A stretch of 64,000 nt of DNA from DATKYQ01 sp035528415 (GCA_035528415.1 DATKYQ010000055.1:62001-126000), one strand, 5' to 3'. Positions 1 to 9,114 are shown, counted from the stretch's first letter. Translations and numbers: made by a program. The notes: a model not told the origin generated them from the letters alone.

Positions 1-1334
1 GTAATCTGCCTTCCGGTCAAGGAGACTAAAACGATGTCGTTGTCGAACGGCACCACCTCGTAGATGCGCCCGTAGGTAATGTCGCCCCGCAGGATGCTGG
101 TTCGCAAACCACCCGAGTTGAACATGGCGATGTCTATGGCCTTGTCGGTCGCCCGCATGGCGTCGGTGACGAGGTTTCCCACCGGCGAGTCGAGCGGGGT
201 CTGGTTGTCCAAGGTCGAAATCGCGCGTCCCAGCTTGATGTGCCCTAGCCTCTCTATACTGCGCTTGAACTCGACCAGCTTGGCGGCGAAGTTCGCAAGC
301 GGCTCTATTTTGCGCCCGGCGTAAACGGGTGGGGGCCCTTTTTTGCTACTGCGGGCGAACGGCACGTTGTCTTGCAGGCGCAGGCCGTCTTTCATCAGGC
401 GGCCGCTCCGGCCGTCCACAAGCAGTTCGACGCGGGCGAACTCCTCCCCGCGGGGCCTGGTCTGCACCACGGGAATGCCATTGATTCGTCCCGTGAAGGT
501 CGCGTGCTCGTGCCCGCTGACGATCAGATCGACTTCTCCCGGCGCGAGTTGCCGGGCCAGATCGGCTATCTGGCCGTGAACCTCGCCGCTTCGAGGATCA
601 CGGCGCACCCCAGCGTGAGCCAATACGATCACCAGCCCGGCCCCCTTGGCGCGTACCTCGGGCAGAATGCCGCGCAGCGTTTCCAGCAGGGGGCGAAACT
701 CGAGACCCTTGACATTGAGTGGATTCGTGACCAGCGGAGTCTCGGTAAGGATCAGTCCGATTACCGCGATCTTTATCCCCTTGCGCGTGATTATCGTGTA
801 GGGCTGAAGATTGGTCCAACTCACCGGTCGGCCGCTTGTGCGATCATACATGTTGGCGCATAGCCAGGGAAACTTCGATTCCTCGATGCGCTGCTTGATC
901 ACACCCAGGGGATCATCGTTTGGGCCGGAGGGGGTGCAATGATAGCCAAGCGGTCCGAAGTCGAAATCATGGTTGCCGACCTCGACGGCGTCGTAACCCA
1001 GCAGGTTATAGAACTCCACCACGGCGGCGCCCTCGCTGGCTGCCGAAAGCAGCGTGCCCTGGTAGAGATCGCCGGCGTCGAGCAGCACGACTCCTCCAGG
1101 GTTTTGCGCCCGCACCGCCTGAATGTAAGCGGCCATGATGTCTATTCCGCCGAGCCAATGTTCTCCCCTTGCGCGATCTACCCTGGCCTCCAACGCCCCA
1201 TGAAAATCGGACGTCCCGATGACAGTCAGCTTGACAGGAGAGGCCTGCTCAGCGCCCGTTGTGATCCCGGCCGGAGGAGTGCGGCAGGCGAACAGAAAGA
1301 TCGAAAAACATGAAATCGCGACAACTCGCCTCAT
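1..1334 (-). CDS. 5'-nucleotidase / UshA-family metallophosphatase lipoprotein (partial, 3' end outside window)
   Basis: The first 444 residues are visible; the stop lies beyond base 1. The N-terminus is a lipoprotein signal ending FLFAC (Cys17), so the protein should sit in the periplasm or outer membrane. A calcineurin-like phosphoesterase core follows, with SDFHG (42-46), DAGD (86-89), GNHDFD (120-125), AHAG (239-242) and GHEHA (274-278), the metal ligands of the UshA/5'-nucleotidase family. The visible end has the family C-terminal substrate domain (GNLVTDAMRA). The family hydrolyses nucleotides or related phosphoesters; the substrate here is inferred only at family level. The ATG is preceded by GGGATGGAG. 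The lipoprotein gene upstream on the same strand ends 76 bp away, so the two may be cotranscribed. Confidence 0.9.
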   Translation of the reverse strand, partial: MRRVVAISCFSIFLFACRTPPAGITTGAEQASPVKLTVIGTSDFHGALEARVDRARGEHWLGGIDIMAAYIQAVRAQNPGGVVLLDAGDLYQGTLLSAASEGAAVVEFYNLLGYDAVEVGNHDFDFGPLGYHCTPSGPNDDPLGVIKQRIEESKFPWLCANMYDRTSGRPVSWTNLQPYTIITRKGIKIAVIGLILTETPLVTNPLNVKGLEFRPLLETLRGILPEVRAKGAGLVIVLAHAGVRRDPRSGEVHGQIADLARQLAPGEVDLIVSGHEHATFTGRINGIPVVQTRPRGEEFARVELLVDGRSGRLMKDGLRLQDNVPFARSSKKGPPPVYAGRKIEPLANFAAKLVEFKRSIERLGHIKLGRAISTLDNQTPLDSPVGNLVTDAMRATDKAIDIAMFNSGGLRTSILRGDITYGRIYEVVPFDNDIVLVSLTGRQI

Positions 1335-1410
1335 GGGCGACAATCTCCATCCCGAGCGCCCCCTTCTTCGACTACAAAGGCTACAGCACCAATCCTTTAG
1401 TGTCTATAAT

Positions 1411-3492
1411 TCATTTGCAGTCGTACAGTTCGCCGGCCTTGACCCAGACGCGGGTTCCGACGCTGCGCGGCTCTTCGTCCGAGCGTTTTACCGTTACCAG
1501 GTAACGCTTCCCTTTTCTTTCGAAGATCTCTCCCTGGTACTGACATTCATAGTCACAGTCCCACTTCACGCAATCTCGCTGCTGCCAGCCCTTCTCGACT
1601 CGCACGAGACGCGCCTGTTTCCGTGCACTGTGCTGCGCCGACTTCAAGGCGCCGTCTTGCTCGTGCTTTTTTCGCAAGACCTTTCCATCGCGGTAGCGCA
1701 CGCTGCAGGTTCCTCCGGCACAGCGCAGATCGACTACCATTTTCGACATGCGACCGAAGCGCACCTGTCGACCCGCACCGGCCAAGAAGGCGGCAGACTC
1801 TTTAGCACCGTGAGCCTTCTGGTAGCGACGATCGAAAAACTTGTAGACGGCGGCCGTATTCGATCCCGCGTAGGCCTCACAGATATCGACGCCGCCCAGG
1901 CGATCGTCTACGAATCTGCCGACTACCTCGTATCCGCCGTGCGGACCGTCTTCGTCGAACAGGCGGCAGGGATCATCAGCATCCAGCGAACAGCGGCAAT
2001 CGGCTCCGGCATCGTGTCCCGCGGCCCAGGCCTTGGCGAAGGCGCCGCTGCCGACCCAGTCCTTGCGGGCGTGCCCCCATGCCAGCTTTTTTATCGCTTC
2101 GTCCCAGTGGATGAAGAAAGCCAATCCGCTGAGCGCCTTTCTCTCCCGGCGGTCTTCCCGGGCCTCGAGTAACTCGTTCTCGATCCCCTCCAGGCGCTGG
2201 CGGGCGGACATGGTAGACATGCCTGCGGGCAGGAAACGGTCGCAACGCGCAAGCGTCTTTTTAACCCCGGCTAGAGTTTTCAGGTCGGGCACTTTCACCC
2301 GGGAGAGGACCTCCAGGCACTGCCGGCCAAGGGCAGCCTCGACTCCCCCGCGCTCTGAAAAAGAAGGAAAGCGTTTACCTAAAAGCTCGACCTCGGATGC
2401 GAAGTCGTCGAGCTGCTCGATGTTTTCAGCCCTTCGGGCCTGAAGGTAGTCAATCCAGCGCGATAAAAAACGCAGTTCCAACTCGGGGTAGAAATCGGAA
2501 CCGGGGAAATCCTTCAGGAAAAATATAAAATCCTGCTTCAGCTCGGGGAAAGAGGCCTTGGCCGCATCCAGCTTGTTGAGCCGATCGCGCCAGGAAAGCT
2601 CCAGATCGCGGCGTAAAAAAGCCGTCATATCCGGCAAGGCGCACAGGCAAATCTTGGTAAGGCGTGCCAGCATCTGCCGGATACGCCCATGGTTGTCCGC
2701 TGTCACCGAGACGGTGTGCAGCCAGCGCAACGCGGACAAGGTAACGATCTTTTCAAGCCCGCTGAACTTTTCGTGCCGCGGGTTGTGTGCTGAAAAAGTG
2801 CACAAGGCCCCGATAGACTCGGACAGCATCTTGAAATAGCGCTGGGGGTCTGCCAGGCTCGTCTCCTGCTGAACCTTTAGAAAGGCGTCCAGCAACCCGG
2901 CCCAGCGATCGGCGACTTTCTCCTCCAGTGATAAAAGTCGCGCCTTATCCGGTTTCAGCGCCCGGTAGCCGATAAGATATTCGGCAACCTTTGCTGCCCC
3001 GTCGAGCGAGTTCACGGGTAGAGTTTCCAGATCCGCGCCCAGGTCGGCGACGTCCGCGTCCGATAAACTGACCACCAGGCCGCCGTGGGCGTCCCACAAG
3101 ACTGCCCGAACTATCTTGCCCTTTTCCCTGCCCTGGCCGGGGATCTTCTCCGCGTGACCGCGGACGTGGAAGTCATCGAGCTTGCCGCCTGTGGCAAGCG
3201 ACTCGGCCTTGCGAAAGTCGAAGCCGAGTTCGGTGAGTTTCTTCTCCAGGACGCCCACAAGTTTCCGGCGCAGGTAGCTCTTGGCGGATTCCTCGCTTTT
3301 CAGCAAAAGATTCTTCTCATCCACTCGCGATTCGAAGATGCGCGCTTTGATAGTCTCGACAGGCGCGGCATGCGCCACGGGCGTCTTTTCTGCAGCAATG
3401 CCCGGGGCCGGATTCGCCGGGCCGCAGGCGGAACACAGGACACATCCCAGGCTCGCAGACAGCAGGATCGCGTATCGTCGCTTCTCTTTCAT
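1411..3492 (-). CDS. Putative lipoprotein of unknown function, 693 aa
   Basis: I do not recognise a family. The chosen ATG has GGGGAGG five bases upstream and begins a basic, hydrophobic signal (MKEKRRYAILLSASLG). Cysteines at 17, 20 and 23 are possible lipidation sites; none is a textbook lipobox. The mature protein is mainly charged and probably helical, without obvious membrane segments. The C-terminal third is Cys-rich (CRCSLDADDPCRLF, CVKWDCDYECQYQ) and ends in a compact region resembling an SH3-like fold (YLVTVKRSDE, VWVKAGELYDCK). An in-frame ATG 43 codons upstream lacks the signal. The gene is divergent from the PP2C gene, with 123 bp between the starts. Exported location is likely; function is unknown. 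Confidence 0.75.
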   Translation of the reverse strand: MKEKRRYAILLSASLGCVLCSACGPANPAPGIAAEKTPVAHAAPVETIKARIFESRVDEKNLLLKSEESAKSYLRRKLVGVLEKKLTELGFDFRKAESLATGGKLDDFHVRGHAEKIPGQGREKGKIVRAVLWDAHGGLVVSLSDADVADLGADLETLPVNSLDGAAKVAEYLIGYRALKPDKARLLSLEEKVADRWAGLLDAFLKVQQETSLADPQRYFKMLSESIGALCTFSAHNPRHEKFSGLEKIVTLSALRWLHTVSVTADNHGRIRQMLARLTKICLCALPDMTAFLRRDLELSWRDRLNKLDAAKASFPELKQDFIFFLKDFPGSDFYPELELRFLSRWIDYLQARRAENIEQLDDFASEVELLGKRFPSFSERGGVEAALGRQCLEVLSRVKVPDLKTLAGVKKTLARCDRFLPAGMSTMSARQRLEGIENELLEAREDRRERKALSGLAFFIHWDEAIKKLAWGHARKDWVGSGAFAKAWAAGHDAGADCRCSLDADDPCRLFDEDGPHGGYEVVGRFVDDRLGGVDICEAYAGSNTAAVYKFFDRRYQKAHGAKESAAFLAGAGRQVRFGRMSKMVVDLRCAGGTCSVRYRDGKVLRKKHEQDGALKSAQHSARKQARLVRVEKGWQQRDCVKWDCDYECQYQGEIFERKGKRYLVTVKRSDEEPRSVGTRVWVKAGELYDCK

Positions 3493-3565
3493 CTCGACCT
3501 CCCCTCGCAAGAGGAAGGTATCAGCCGGCGGCCCATCAGGACAAGTGCGATCTAAAAAACACGGC

Positions 3566-3595
3566 TTGACAGTCTGACACCTCTCACCCATTAAT
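3566..3595 (+). promoter_or_regulatory. Candidate sigma-70 promoter for the PP2C gene
   Basis: TTGACA at 3566-3571 and ATTAAT at 3590-3595 are separated by 18 bp. They lie upstream of a GAGG ribosome-binding site and the ATG at 3616. The leader would be about 15 nt. This rests on consensus matching only. Confidence 0.4.
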
Positions 3596-3615
3596 CCACA
3601 CACCGAGGTTATCTC

Positions 3616-4374
3616 ATGCATACAGTGGCGGTGGCAAAAACAGACGTCGGCAATAAGAGAACCAACAACGAGGACGCCTTCCTGGCCGATGCCGACCTGG
3701 GCCTATACGTGGTCGCCGACGGCATGGGCGGGCATGCTGCCGGCGAGGTCGCCAGCCGGGAAGCCATACAGACTATACGTGACAACCTCCTGGCGAGTTC
3801 CTCATACCTGGAGGATTTCAAACGCGACCCGGGCAACGAGTCGGCCGACGAATTGCGCGGCGTGATCGATCGCGCGGTTCGCGCAGCCGCCTACCGGGTC
3901 TTCGGCCTCAGCCAAATCGACCCCGACCGCAAGGGCATGGGAACCACTCTCTCCATGCTTCTGGTAACACCGGCGGCGGCTTTCCTGGCGCATGTCGGCG
4001 ACAGCCGCATCTACATGCTGCGCTCCGGCAAGGTCAAGATGGTCACCAGCGATCACACCTATGTGGCGGCCATGATGGAAGCGGGCAAGATGACCGCCGA
4101 GGAGGCGGCCCGCTCGCGCTATTCCAACCTGCTGGTCAGGGCCGTTGGATCGCATGACTACGTCGATGTCGACACACGCATCCTGCGCTACCGTGTCGGC
4201 GACGTTTTCTTGCTGTGCTCCGACGGCCTTTCGGGCTACCTGAAGGAAGCCGAGATTCCTCGCCGGGTCAAGGTGGACGACCTGCCCGGCTCGATCGAGC
4301 GTCTGATCAAGCTGGCCCTCGACCGGGGCGGCAAAGACAACATCACCGCCATCCTGGTGCGCATCGATCCCTGA
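3616..4374 (+). CDS. PP2C-family Ser/Thr protein phosphatase (PrpC/Stp type)
   Basis: At 252 aa it has the usual length of a soluble bacterial PP2C phosphatase. The family's metal-binding and catalytic blocks are all present: NNED (17-20), ADGMGGH (34-40), GTTL (109-112), AHVGDSR (125-131), SDH (145-147), CSDGL (201-205) and GGKDN (238-242). There is no signal or membrane segment, so it should act in the cytosol, removing phosphate from Ser/Thr. The natural partner is the transmembrane Ser/Thr kinase at 5491-7173. Kinase and phosphatase lie on opposite strands around the aminotransferase gene, rather than in one operon as in many bacteria. It is convergent with ilvE, with 9 bp between the stops. 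Confidence 0.95.
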   Translation: MHTVAVAKTDVGNKRTNNEDAFLADADLGLYVVADGMGGHAAGEVASREAIQTIRDNLLASSSYLEDFKRDPGNESADELRGVIDRAVRAAAYRVFGLSQIDPDRKGMGTTLSMLLVTPAAAFLAHVGDSRIYMLRSGKVKMVTSDHTYVAAMMEAGKMTAEEAARSRYSNLLVRAVGSHDYVDVDTRILRYRVGDVFLLCSDGLSGYLKEAEIPRRVKVDDLPGSIERLIKLALDRGGKDNITAILVRIDP

Positions 4375-4383
4375 AAGATATTC

Positions 4384-5463
4384 TCAGGCAGGGTCTATTC
4401 TCTCCACCCACCCGAAGTCGTCTTCACGGCGGCCATACTGCAAATCGAGCAGGAAGTCGTAAAGCTTGCGCGAAAGTTCGCCCGTCCTGCCGTCGGCGAC
4501 CTGGTAGTTCGTTCCCTGGTAGTGAAACTTTGCGACGGGGGCGATGATAGCGGCGGTGCCCGCGCCGAAGACCTCGCGCAGCGAACCGTCCTGCTGAGCC
4601 GCGATGACCTCGTCGATCGAGAACATGCGTTCGCTCAGCTTGACTCCCCATTCCGCCAACAGTTTGATGACCGAGTCGCGCGTGATTCCCGGCAGGATGC
4701 TGCCGGTCAGCGGACTGGTCAGCACCTCGTCGTTGAATCTGAAAAAGATGTTCATCGTGCCGACCTCTTCGACGAACTTGCGCTCCTTGGCATCGAGCCA
4801 CAACACCTGGCTGAACCCTTTTTCCTGAGCCTCCTTCTGGGCATACAGGCTGGCCGCATAGTTGCCGCCGGTCTTTGCCTCACCAACGCCGCCCTTTACG
4901 GCGCGGACGAATTTATCGGCCACATAAATGCTGATCGGGTTGAAACCCTCGGCATAGTAGGCGCCCACCGGGCCACAAATAATATAGAACAGGTAGCGAT
5001 CGGACGGCCGGACACCCAGGAAAGGATCGACGGCGATGACGTTGGGCCTGATATATAGCGAACATCCAGGGCCGGTGGGGATCCAGTCCCTATCCAGAAG
5101 CACCAGTTTTTTCAAAGCCGCAGAAACCAGCTCCAGATCCAGTTGCGGAATTACCATTCGCTTGCAAGATCTGTTGAAGCGCGCGAGGTTGTCCCGGTGC
5201 CTGAACAGGTAGACACCGCCGTCCTCGCCGCGGTAGGCCTTGAGACCTTCGAATACCTCCTGACCGTAATGCAGCACCATTGAGGCCGGATCGAGCTGCA
5301 GCGGCCGGTGCGGCTCTATCCTGGGGCTGTGCCAGCCCTTCCCCGATTCGTAATCCATGCAGAACATATGGTCAGAAAAGTGCTTCCCGAAACCCAGCTT
5401 GGAGTCGTCGGTCGGGATCTTCTTTTTCTTTCCAGCGGCCACTTTGCGGATCTCTGTCTCCAT
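4384..5463 (-). CDS. ilvE: Branched-chain-amino-acid aminotransferase
   Basis: A 359-aa fold-type IV PLP enzyme of the eukaryote-like (BCAT type II) branch. It interconverts Leu, Ile and Val with their 2-oxo acids, using 2-oxoglutarate/glutamate. The PLP lysine is K197 in GEAKTGGNYAAS. Other family blocks are HYGQEVFEGLKA (65-76), RPNVIAVDPFLGV (139-151) and VEEVGTMNIFF. The region GILPGITRDSVIKL is represented by SILPGITRDSVIKL. Length is normal and there is no signal peptide, so it is cytosolic. It starts 27 bp after the kinase gene on the same strand, suggesting cotranscription with the kinase. No other branched-chain biosynthesis gene is in the window. Confidence 0.95.
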   Translation of the reverse strand: METEIRKVAAGKKKKIPTDDSKLGFGKHFSDHMFCMDYESGKGWHSPRIEPHRPLQLDPASMVLHYGQEVFEGLKAYRGEDGGVYLFRHRDNLARFNRSCKRMVIPQLDLELVSAALKKLVLLDRDWIPTGPGCSLYIRPNVIAVDPFLGVRPSDRYLFYIICGPVGAYYAEGFNPISIYVADKFVRAVKGGVGEAKTGGNYAASLYAQKEAQEKGFSQVLWLDAKERKFVEEVGTMNIFFRFNDEVLTSPLTGSILPGITRDSVIKLLAEWGVKLSERMFSIDEVIAAQQDGSLREVFGAGTAAIIAPVAKFHYQGTNYQVADGRTGELSRKLYDFLLDLQYGRREDDFGWVERIDPA

Positions 5464-5490
5464 TATGCGTTCCTTTCTTGAACCAGGTTC

Positions 5491-7173
5491 TTAGAAGCGA
5501 ATTCTCTTCATGGTTGTTTCGCCCGGAATAATTTGTACGACAATTTCTTTATCGATGCCCTTCTTGGTATTGACCGCGCGCAGGGTGCATTTGCCCGCCG
5601 GCAACTCGATGTCAACCAGGGGTGTCACTCCCAGCTTGCGCTCCTTGTAGTAGACGATCGTCCAGGGAACAGTTGCCAGCCGAAGCCGGCCGGGCGCCCG
5701 GGATGTCTCGTGCGTGGCGGTCCCGGCGCTCTTTTTCCTGCGCGCCCGGACTTTTTTTGTTTTATGCCCCTGTCGTTTGGCGTGCCCCACTGAACCGGCC
5801 ATGCCTTCATCGGCGCCGATCGGCCCAACCACCATGACCGCGCCCGCATCGTCCGGAGGGGACTGTCGCATGGCGAGTCCCGCATCGTCGGCCCTTGACG
5901 CCAGGGCGCCGTCCGCGGCCGATTCGGGCCCAGAGCCGGTCTGCCACAATAAAAACAGGGCCAGCGCAACGGCGATTACCAGGAGTATCGCTCCCGAGGC
6001 CGGTAACAAACGTGATTTTCCGGTCGTTCGCTCGTTCGCTCCTGCTTTCTGCGAGGCCGGTGCAGCACCACTTGCGCTCTCCTGGTCGAACACGGGCGTG
6101 TAACGCGAGATCGATGGTTCGGTGTCGTCGGCGTCGATCTTGCGGCCGGGCTGCGACAGCCTCAGGTCGCCGAAGAGAGTCTTTTCGAGGCTCGAGCCGC
6201 GATCTTGCGCTTCCTTGATCAACTTGCGCTTGTGCAACATGCGCTCGTAGAAGATCGACTGCATGAACTCGCCCAGGGCCACGGTATCCGAGGGATCGCG
6301 ATTGCGCTTGAGCACGAAGGACAGTTCCATGCGCATCTCGCCGGCCGTCTGGTAGCGCAGCTCGCGCGAACGTTGCAAGGCCTTCAGGCATACGGCGTCG
6401 AGTTCGGCCGGCACGGAGGAGACGACCGTCGACGGCGGCGGAGTGTCTTGCTCGGTGATGGCCTGCAGGATCTCGAGTTCGCTGGCCTGGCGAAAGAGTT
6501 TGCGTCCGGTGAGCATCTCCCACAACACCACACCGGCCGAGTAAACGTCCGAACGGGCGTCGAGCGACAGGTTCTTGATCTGCTCGGGCGACATGTAGCC
6601 GTACTTGCCCTTGAGCATGCCGGTAGAGGTATGCGAGAAGCGGTTAGTGGCCTTGGCAATCCCGAAGTCGACAAGCTTAACCCCTCCCGAGTAAAGCACG
6701 AAGATGTTCTGCGGGTTGACGTCCCGGTGCACGACCTGCATTGCCTCGCCGTCCGGGCCCACCATGGTGTGGGCGTAGTGCAGACCCTCGCAGACCTGCA
6801 GGGCGATGCCGGCGGCCAGAGCCGGCGACAAGGTGGTCTTGCTCTTGTAGATCTTGCGCATCAGTTTCGCCAGGCTCTCACCCTCGAGGTACTCCATGGC
6901 GATATAGTACTGCTCGTCCACGTGCCCCAGGTCGTAGATCTGCACGATGTTCTGGTGACTGAGCTTGGCCGCGATGCGCGCCTCGTCGAAGAACATCTTG
7001 ACGAACAGGTCCTCGCGGGCCAGGTGCGGCAGGATACGCTTGATAACCAGAAGCTTTTCGAAGCCGGCGATGCCCGTCTGCCGGGCGACATAGATCTCGG
7101 CCATACCCCCCGTGGCCAGGTGGGCAACCAGCTCATACTTGCCGAATTTATAAGAAGCTCCGCCAGCACTCAT
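5491..7173 (-). CDS. Transmembrane Ser/Thr protein kinase with C-terminal extracytoplasmic PEGA-like domain
   Basis: A 560-aa Hanks-type kinase. It has a glycine loop LATGGMAE (19-26), catalytic Lys45 (VIKR), catalytic loop HRDVNPQN (149-156), DFG (169-171) and a YMSPEQ activation-segment end (193-198). The HRDVxPQN form is typical of myxobacterial kinases. A disordered linker leads to one membrane helix (about 391-410, AILLVIAVALALFLLW). A basic, low-complexity stalk and a short beta-rich domain follow (ATVPWTIVYYKERKLGVTPL, GKCTLRAVN), which resembles PEGA. The kinase would be cytosolic with an outside sensor. I see no clear Shine-Dalgarno; a run of eleven G lies 21 nt upstream of the ATG. 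It is followed 27 bp later by ilvE. Confidence 0.95.
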   Translation of the reverse strand: MSAGGASYKFGKYELVAHLATGGMAEIYVARQTGIAGFEKLLVIKRILPHLAREDLFVKMFFDEARIAAKLSHQNIVQIYDLGHVDEQYYIAMEYLEGESLAKLMRKIYKSKTTLSPALAAGIALQVCEGLHYAHTMVGPDGEAMQVVHRDVNPQNIFVLYSGGVKLVDFGIAKATNRFSHTSTGMLKGKYGYMSPEQIKNLSLDARSDVYSAGVVLWEMLTGRKLFRQASELEILQAITEQDTPPPSTVVSSVPAELDAVCLKALQRSRELRYQTAGEMRMELSFVLKRNRDPSDTVALGEFMQSIFYERMLHKRKLIKEAQDRGSSLEKTLFGDLRLSQPGRKIDADDTEPSISRYTPVFDQESASGAAPASQKAGANERTTGKSRLLPASGAILLVIAVALALFLLWQTGSGPESAADGALASRADDAGLAMRQSPPDDAGAVMVVGPIGADEGMAGSVGHAKRQGHKTKKVRARRKKSAGTATHETSRAPGRLRLATVPWTIVYYKERKLGVTPLVDIELPAGKCTLRAVNTKKGIDKEIVVQIIPGETTMKRIRF

Positions 7174-7194
7174 GACGTGACAAAGCTATTGCAG

Positions 7195-7205
7195 CCCCCC
7201 CCCCC
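7195..7205. repeat. Homopolymer tract of 11 C (G on the coding strand of the kinase)
   Basis: An uninterrupted C11 run lies in the 50-bp gap between the kinase start and the preceding lipoprotein stop. On the kinase strand it is G11, ending 21 nt before the ATG. Such tracts are prone to slippage. Confidence 0.9.
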
Positions 7206-7223
7206 AAGTCAACCCGTCCCCCT

Positions 7224-7772
7224 TTACTCGCCGCACCAGGGGTAGACGTCGGTGTCGTCGATTACGATCGACCCCGAGCCGGCCGTAAGATCCAACTCTC
7301 CATCGAAGATCACGCCTGAACTATCTGCATCGTCTGTTACCTGGCGCACCAGTTGCAAGCGGATCACGCCTGTCGAAATTCCTGCGGCCTCGATCGAGAA
7401 ATCGAAAACGCACATGCACGAGCAGCGCGCGCCGCCGGCCTGGCTCTCGGGAGCGTCACGTTCGGTAACCAGGTAGAAGTCTTCCTGTTCCTCGATCTTC
7501 ACGCTGTGATCGCCGCAACAGTTCAAAAGTACGCGCGTGTTGGCAAGCCTGAGAGTCGCGCTGCCCTGATCGTATTGCCACAAGAGCATCTCCGCCTGGC
7601 AGTAGGCCGGATCGACATCGAACAACGCATCGCCCTGCTTGGCAAAGCCGCCGCAATCCGAAACTTCGCTGGTCTGGCTGGTTATGGAGCCGGGGCCGCT
7701 GTTGTATCCGCCGCAGCCGGCCACAAGCACCGCACTAAGCATCACCGCCAGGGTTACCATTGATCTTTTCAT
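7224..7772 (-). CDS. Lipoprotein with NCCGDH / CSCMC domain (paralogue of the gene at 8287-9096)
   Basis: A 182-aa lipoprotein. The signal ends LVAGC (Cys20) and the next residue is Gly, favouring the outer membrane or surface. The mature part is one domain that I do not recognise. It has CGGFAKQG, YCQAEMLLWQYD, RVLLNCCGDH, YLVTERDAPE, RCSCMCVFDFSI and a C-terminal IVIDDTDVYPWCGE. The same blocks recur in order in the 269-aa protein encoded at 8287-9096. The conserved cysteine pairs and the CxCxC cluster suggest disulfides or a metal site. A small lipoprotein gene on the other strand separates the two paralogues. Function unknown. Confidence 0.85.
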   Translation of the reverse strand: MKRSMVTLAVMLSAVLVAGCGGYNSGPGSITSQTSEVSDCGGFAKQGDALFDVDPAYCQAEMLLWQYDQGSATLRLANTRVLLNCCGDHSVKIEEQEDFYLVTERDAPESQAGGARCSCMCVFDFSIEAAGISTGVIRLQLVRQVTDDADSSGVIFDGELDLTAGSGSIVIDDTDVYPWCGE

Positions 7773-7948
7773 CTTGCACCTCCCATCGGTTCATGGTTCA
7801 TCTCATACAACTTATACCGGCTTTCATTTCGACTTACACATCAGCCTGAAAAAATGGGAACCGACAAACTGCGAATTACAACGATCCGCAGACGAGCCGC
7901 TTGACCCCGATTGTCCTGGAGCATAGGTTATGTGCGGAGGATGACGGC

Positions 7949-8257
7949 ATGAATCGTAAGTTTGGAATGCGCCACGGTGTCGCTCTCCTCGCACTATTGC
8001 TGATGGGGGCCTTGGCGATGGGATGCGAGGCGACGCGCCAGCGGCGGCAGCAGGAACGTGAGTTCAAGGCTCAGATCGAGACCTACAACAAGCAGGTCAA
8101 GAATCCTCTCGACAAAGTCGTGTGCAAGAAGATCGCACTGACCGGCAGCCGCATTCCGAAGCGGGTATGCAAGACGCGTGGGGAGTGGGCCAAGATCCGC
8201 AGCGAGGGCCAACGGGCCATCGAAAAGTTACGGCCGGCGGACCGGAAGTCAGACTGA
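7949..8257 (+). CDS. Small lipoprotein, 102 aa, with TGSRIPKRVCKTRGEW motif
   Basis: The ATG at 7949 has GGAGG eight bases upstream and begins a lipoprotein signal (LALLLMGALAMGC, Cys26). The mature part is short, charged and probably helical. It carries VCKKIALTGSRIPKRVCKTRGEW, here given in two parts: VCKKIALTG (about 75-83) and SRIPKRVCKTRGEW (84-97). Two Cys in a 'VC-TGSR-VC-TRxEW' layout occur in many small proteobacterial secreted proteins of unknown function; that family link is from memory. An ATG 16 codons upstream has no signal. The gene is convergent with the paralogue at 8287-9096 and divergent from the one at 7224-7772. Confidence 0.7.
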   Translation: MNRKFGMRHGVALLALLLMGALAMGCEATRQRRQQEREFKAQIETYNKQVKNPLDKVVCKKIALTGSRIPKRVCKTRGEWAKIRSEGQRAIEKLRPADRKSD

Positions 8258-8286
8258 TCCTGCTCAGGCCGGCTCGGTCGAATTTT

Positions 8287-9096
8287 TTACGGTTCGACGC
8301 ACCAGGGATCGACACTGGCGTCATCTATGACAACCTGGCCCGAGCCGGCCCCGAGATCGAGGTCGCCCTCCCAGACGTCTCCAGACCAACCTGGATCGTC
8401 GGTCACCACCCGGACGATCTTTGCCTGAATTACATCCGCGGCGATTCCCTCCACCTCGATTGAGAAGTCGAAGACGCACATGCAGCTACAGCGACCCCAG
8501 CCGTCCTCGGGCGCGTCCGTCTCTGTAAAAAGGTAGACGCCGTCCCTTAGCTCAACGCTCATGCCGTGATCGCCGCAACAGTTGAGCAAGACGCGCGCAT
8601 CGCCGAGTTTCAGAGTCTGGCCGGCCTGGTCATAGCGCCAGTGCAGAACCTCGGCCGCGCAGTACGGCAGTGGATCGCCAAAGAGGCTGCCCCCGTTGGA
8701 CTCGAATCCCCCGCAGGCGCTGACGTTGTCGTCCTGCACCAGGGCATTGTCAATGCAGTGCCCGTCCACGGCGCAGCTCATGTCCGCGGGACAATCGCCG
8801 CACTGCAAGGTATGCCCGCAGCCGTCATTCAATGCCCCGCACAGGTAACCCTTCTCCTGGCAAGTCACCGGCTGGCAATCGGCGTCGCAATGGCCGTCCG
8901 GCCGGCAGGTCTCGCTCGCCGGACAACCGCCGCAGTCGACCTCGGCGCCACAGCCGTCGGCCCAGCTTCCACACTCCATGCCCAGTTCGCTGCATGACTG
9001 CGGCTGGCACACATACCTGCCGCTGAAATCCCCGCAGCCCGCGAGAAAAATAATCAGGCAAGACGACACCAGCGTCTGTCTCGGGTTCTTGAACAT
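8287..9096 (-). CDS. Cys-rich lipoprotein with NCCGDH / CSCMC domain
   Basis: A 269-aa lipoprotein with signal ending FLAGC (Cys21). Residues about 29-115 hold two Cys-rich repeats of the form CxxxSCxELGxxCGxWxDGCGxxxxCGxCP, each split by short linkers, similar to the small disulfide modules common in myxobacterial surface lipoproteins. The C-terminal 150 residues match the protein encoded at 7224-7772 block for block (ACGGFESNGG, LLNCCGDH, RCSCMCVFDFSI, VIDDASVDPWC). The longer form therefore has a Cys-rich stalk added between the lipid anchor and the shared domain. It is followed downstream on the same strand by the paralogue, across the convergent small gene. Function unknown. Confidence 0.85.
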   Translation of the reverse strand: MFKNPRQTLVSSCLIIFLAGCGDFSGRYVCQPQSCSELGMECGSWADGCGAEVDCGGCPASETCRPDGHCDADCQPVTCQEKGYLCGALNDGCGHTLQCGDCPADMSCAVDGHCIDNALVQDDNVSACGGFESNGGSLFGDPLPYCAAEVLHWRYDQAGQTLKLGDARVLLNCCGDHGMSVELRDGVYLFTETDAPEDGWGRCSCMCVFDFSIEVEGIAADVIQAKIVRVVTDDPGWSGDVWEGDLDLGAGSGQVVIDDASVDPWCVEP

Positions 9097-9114
9097 TGCA
9101 CCCTCCCTCCAGTA

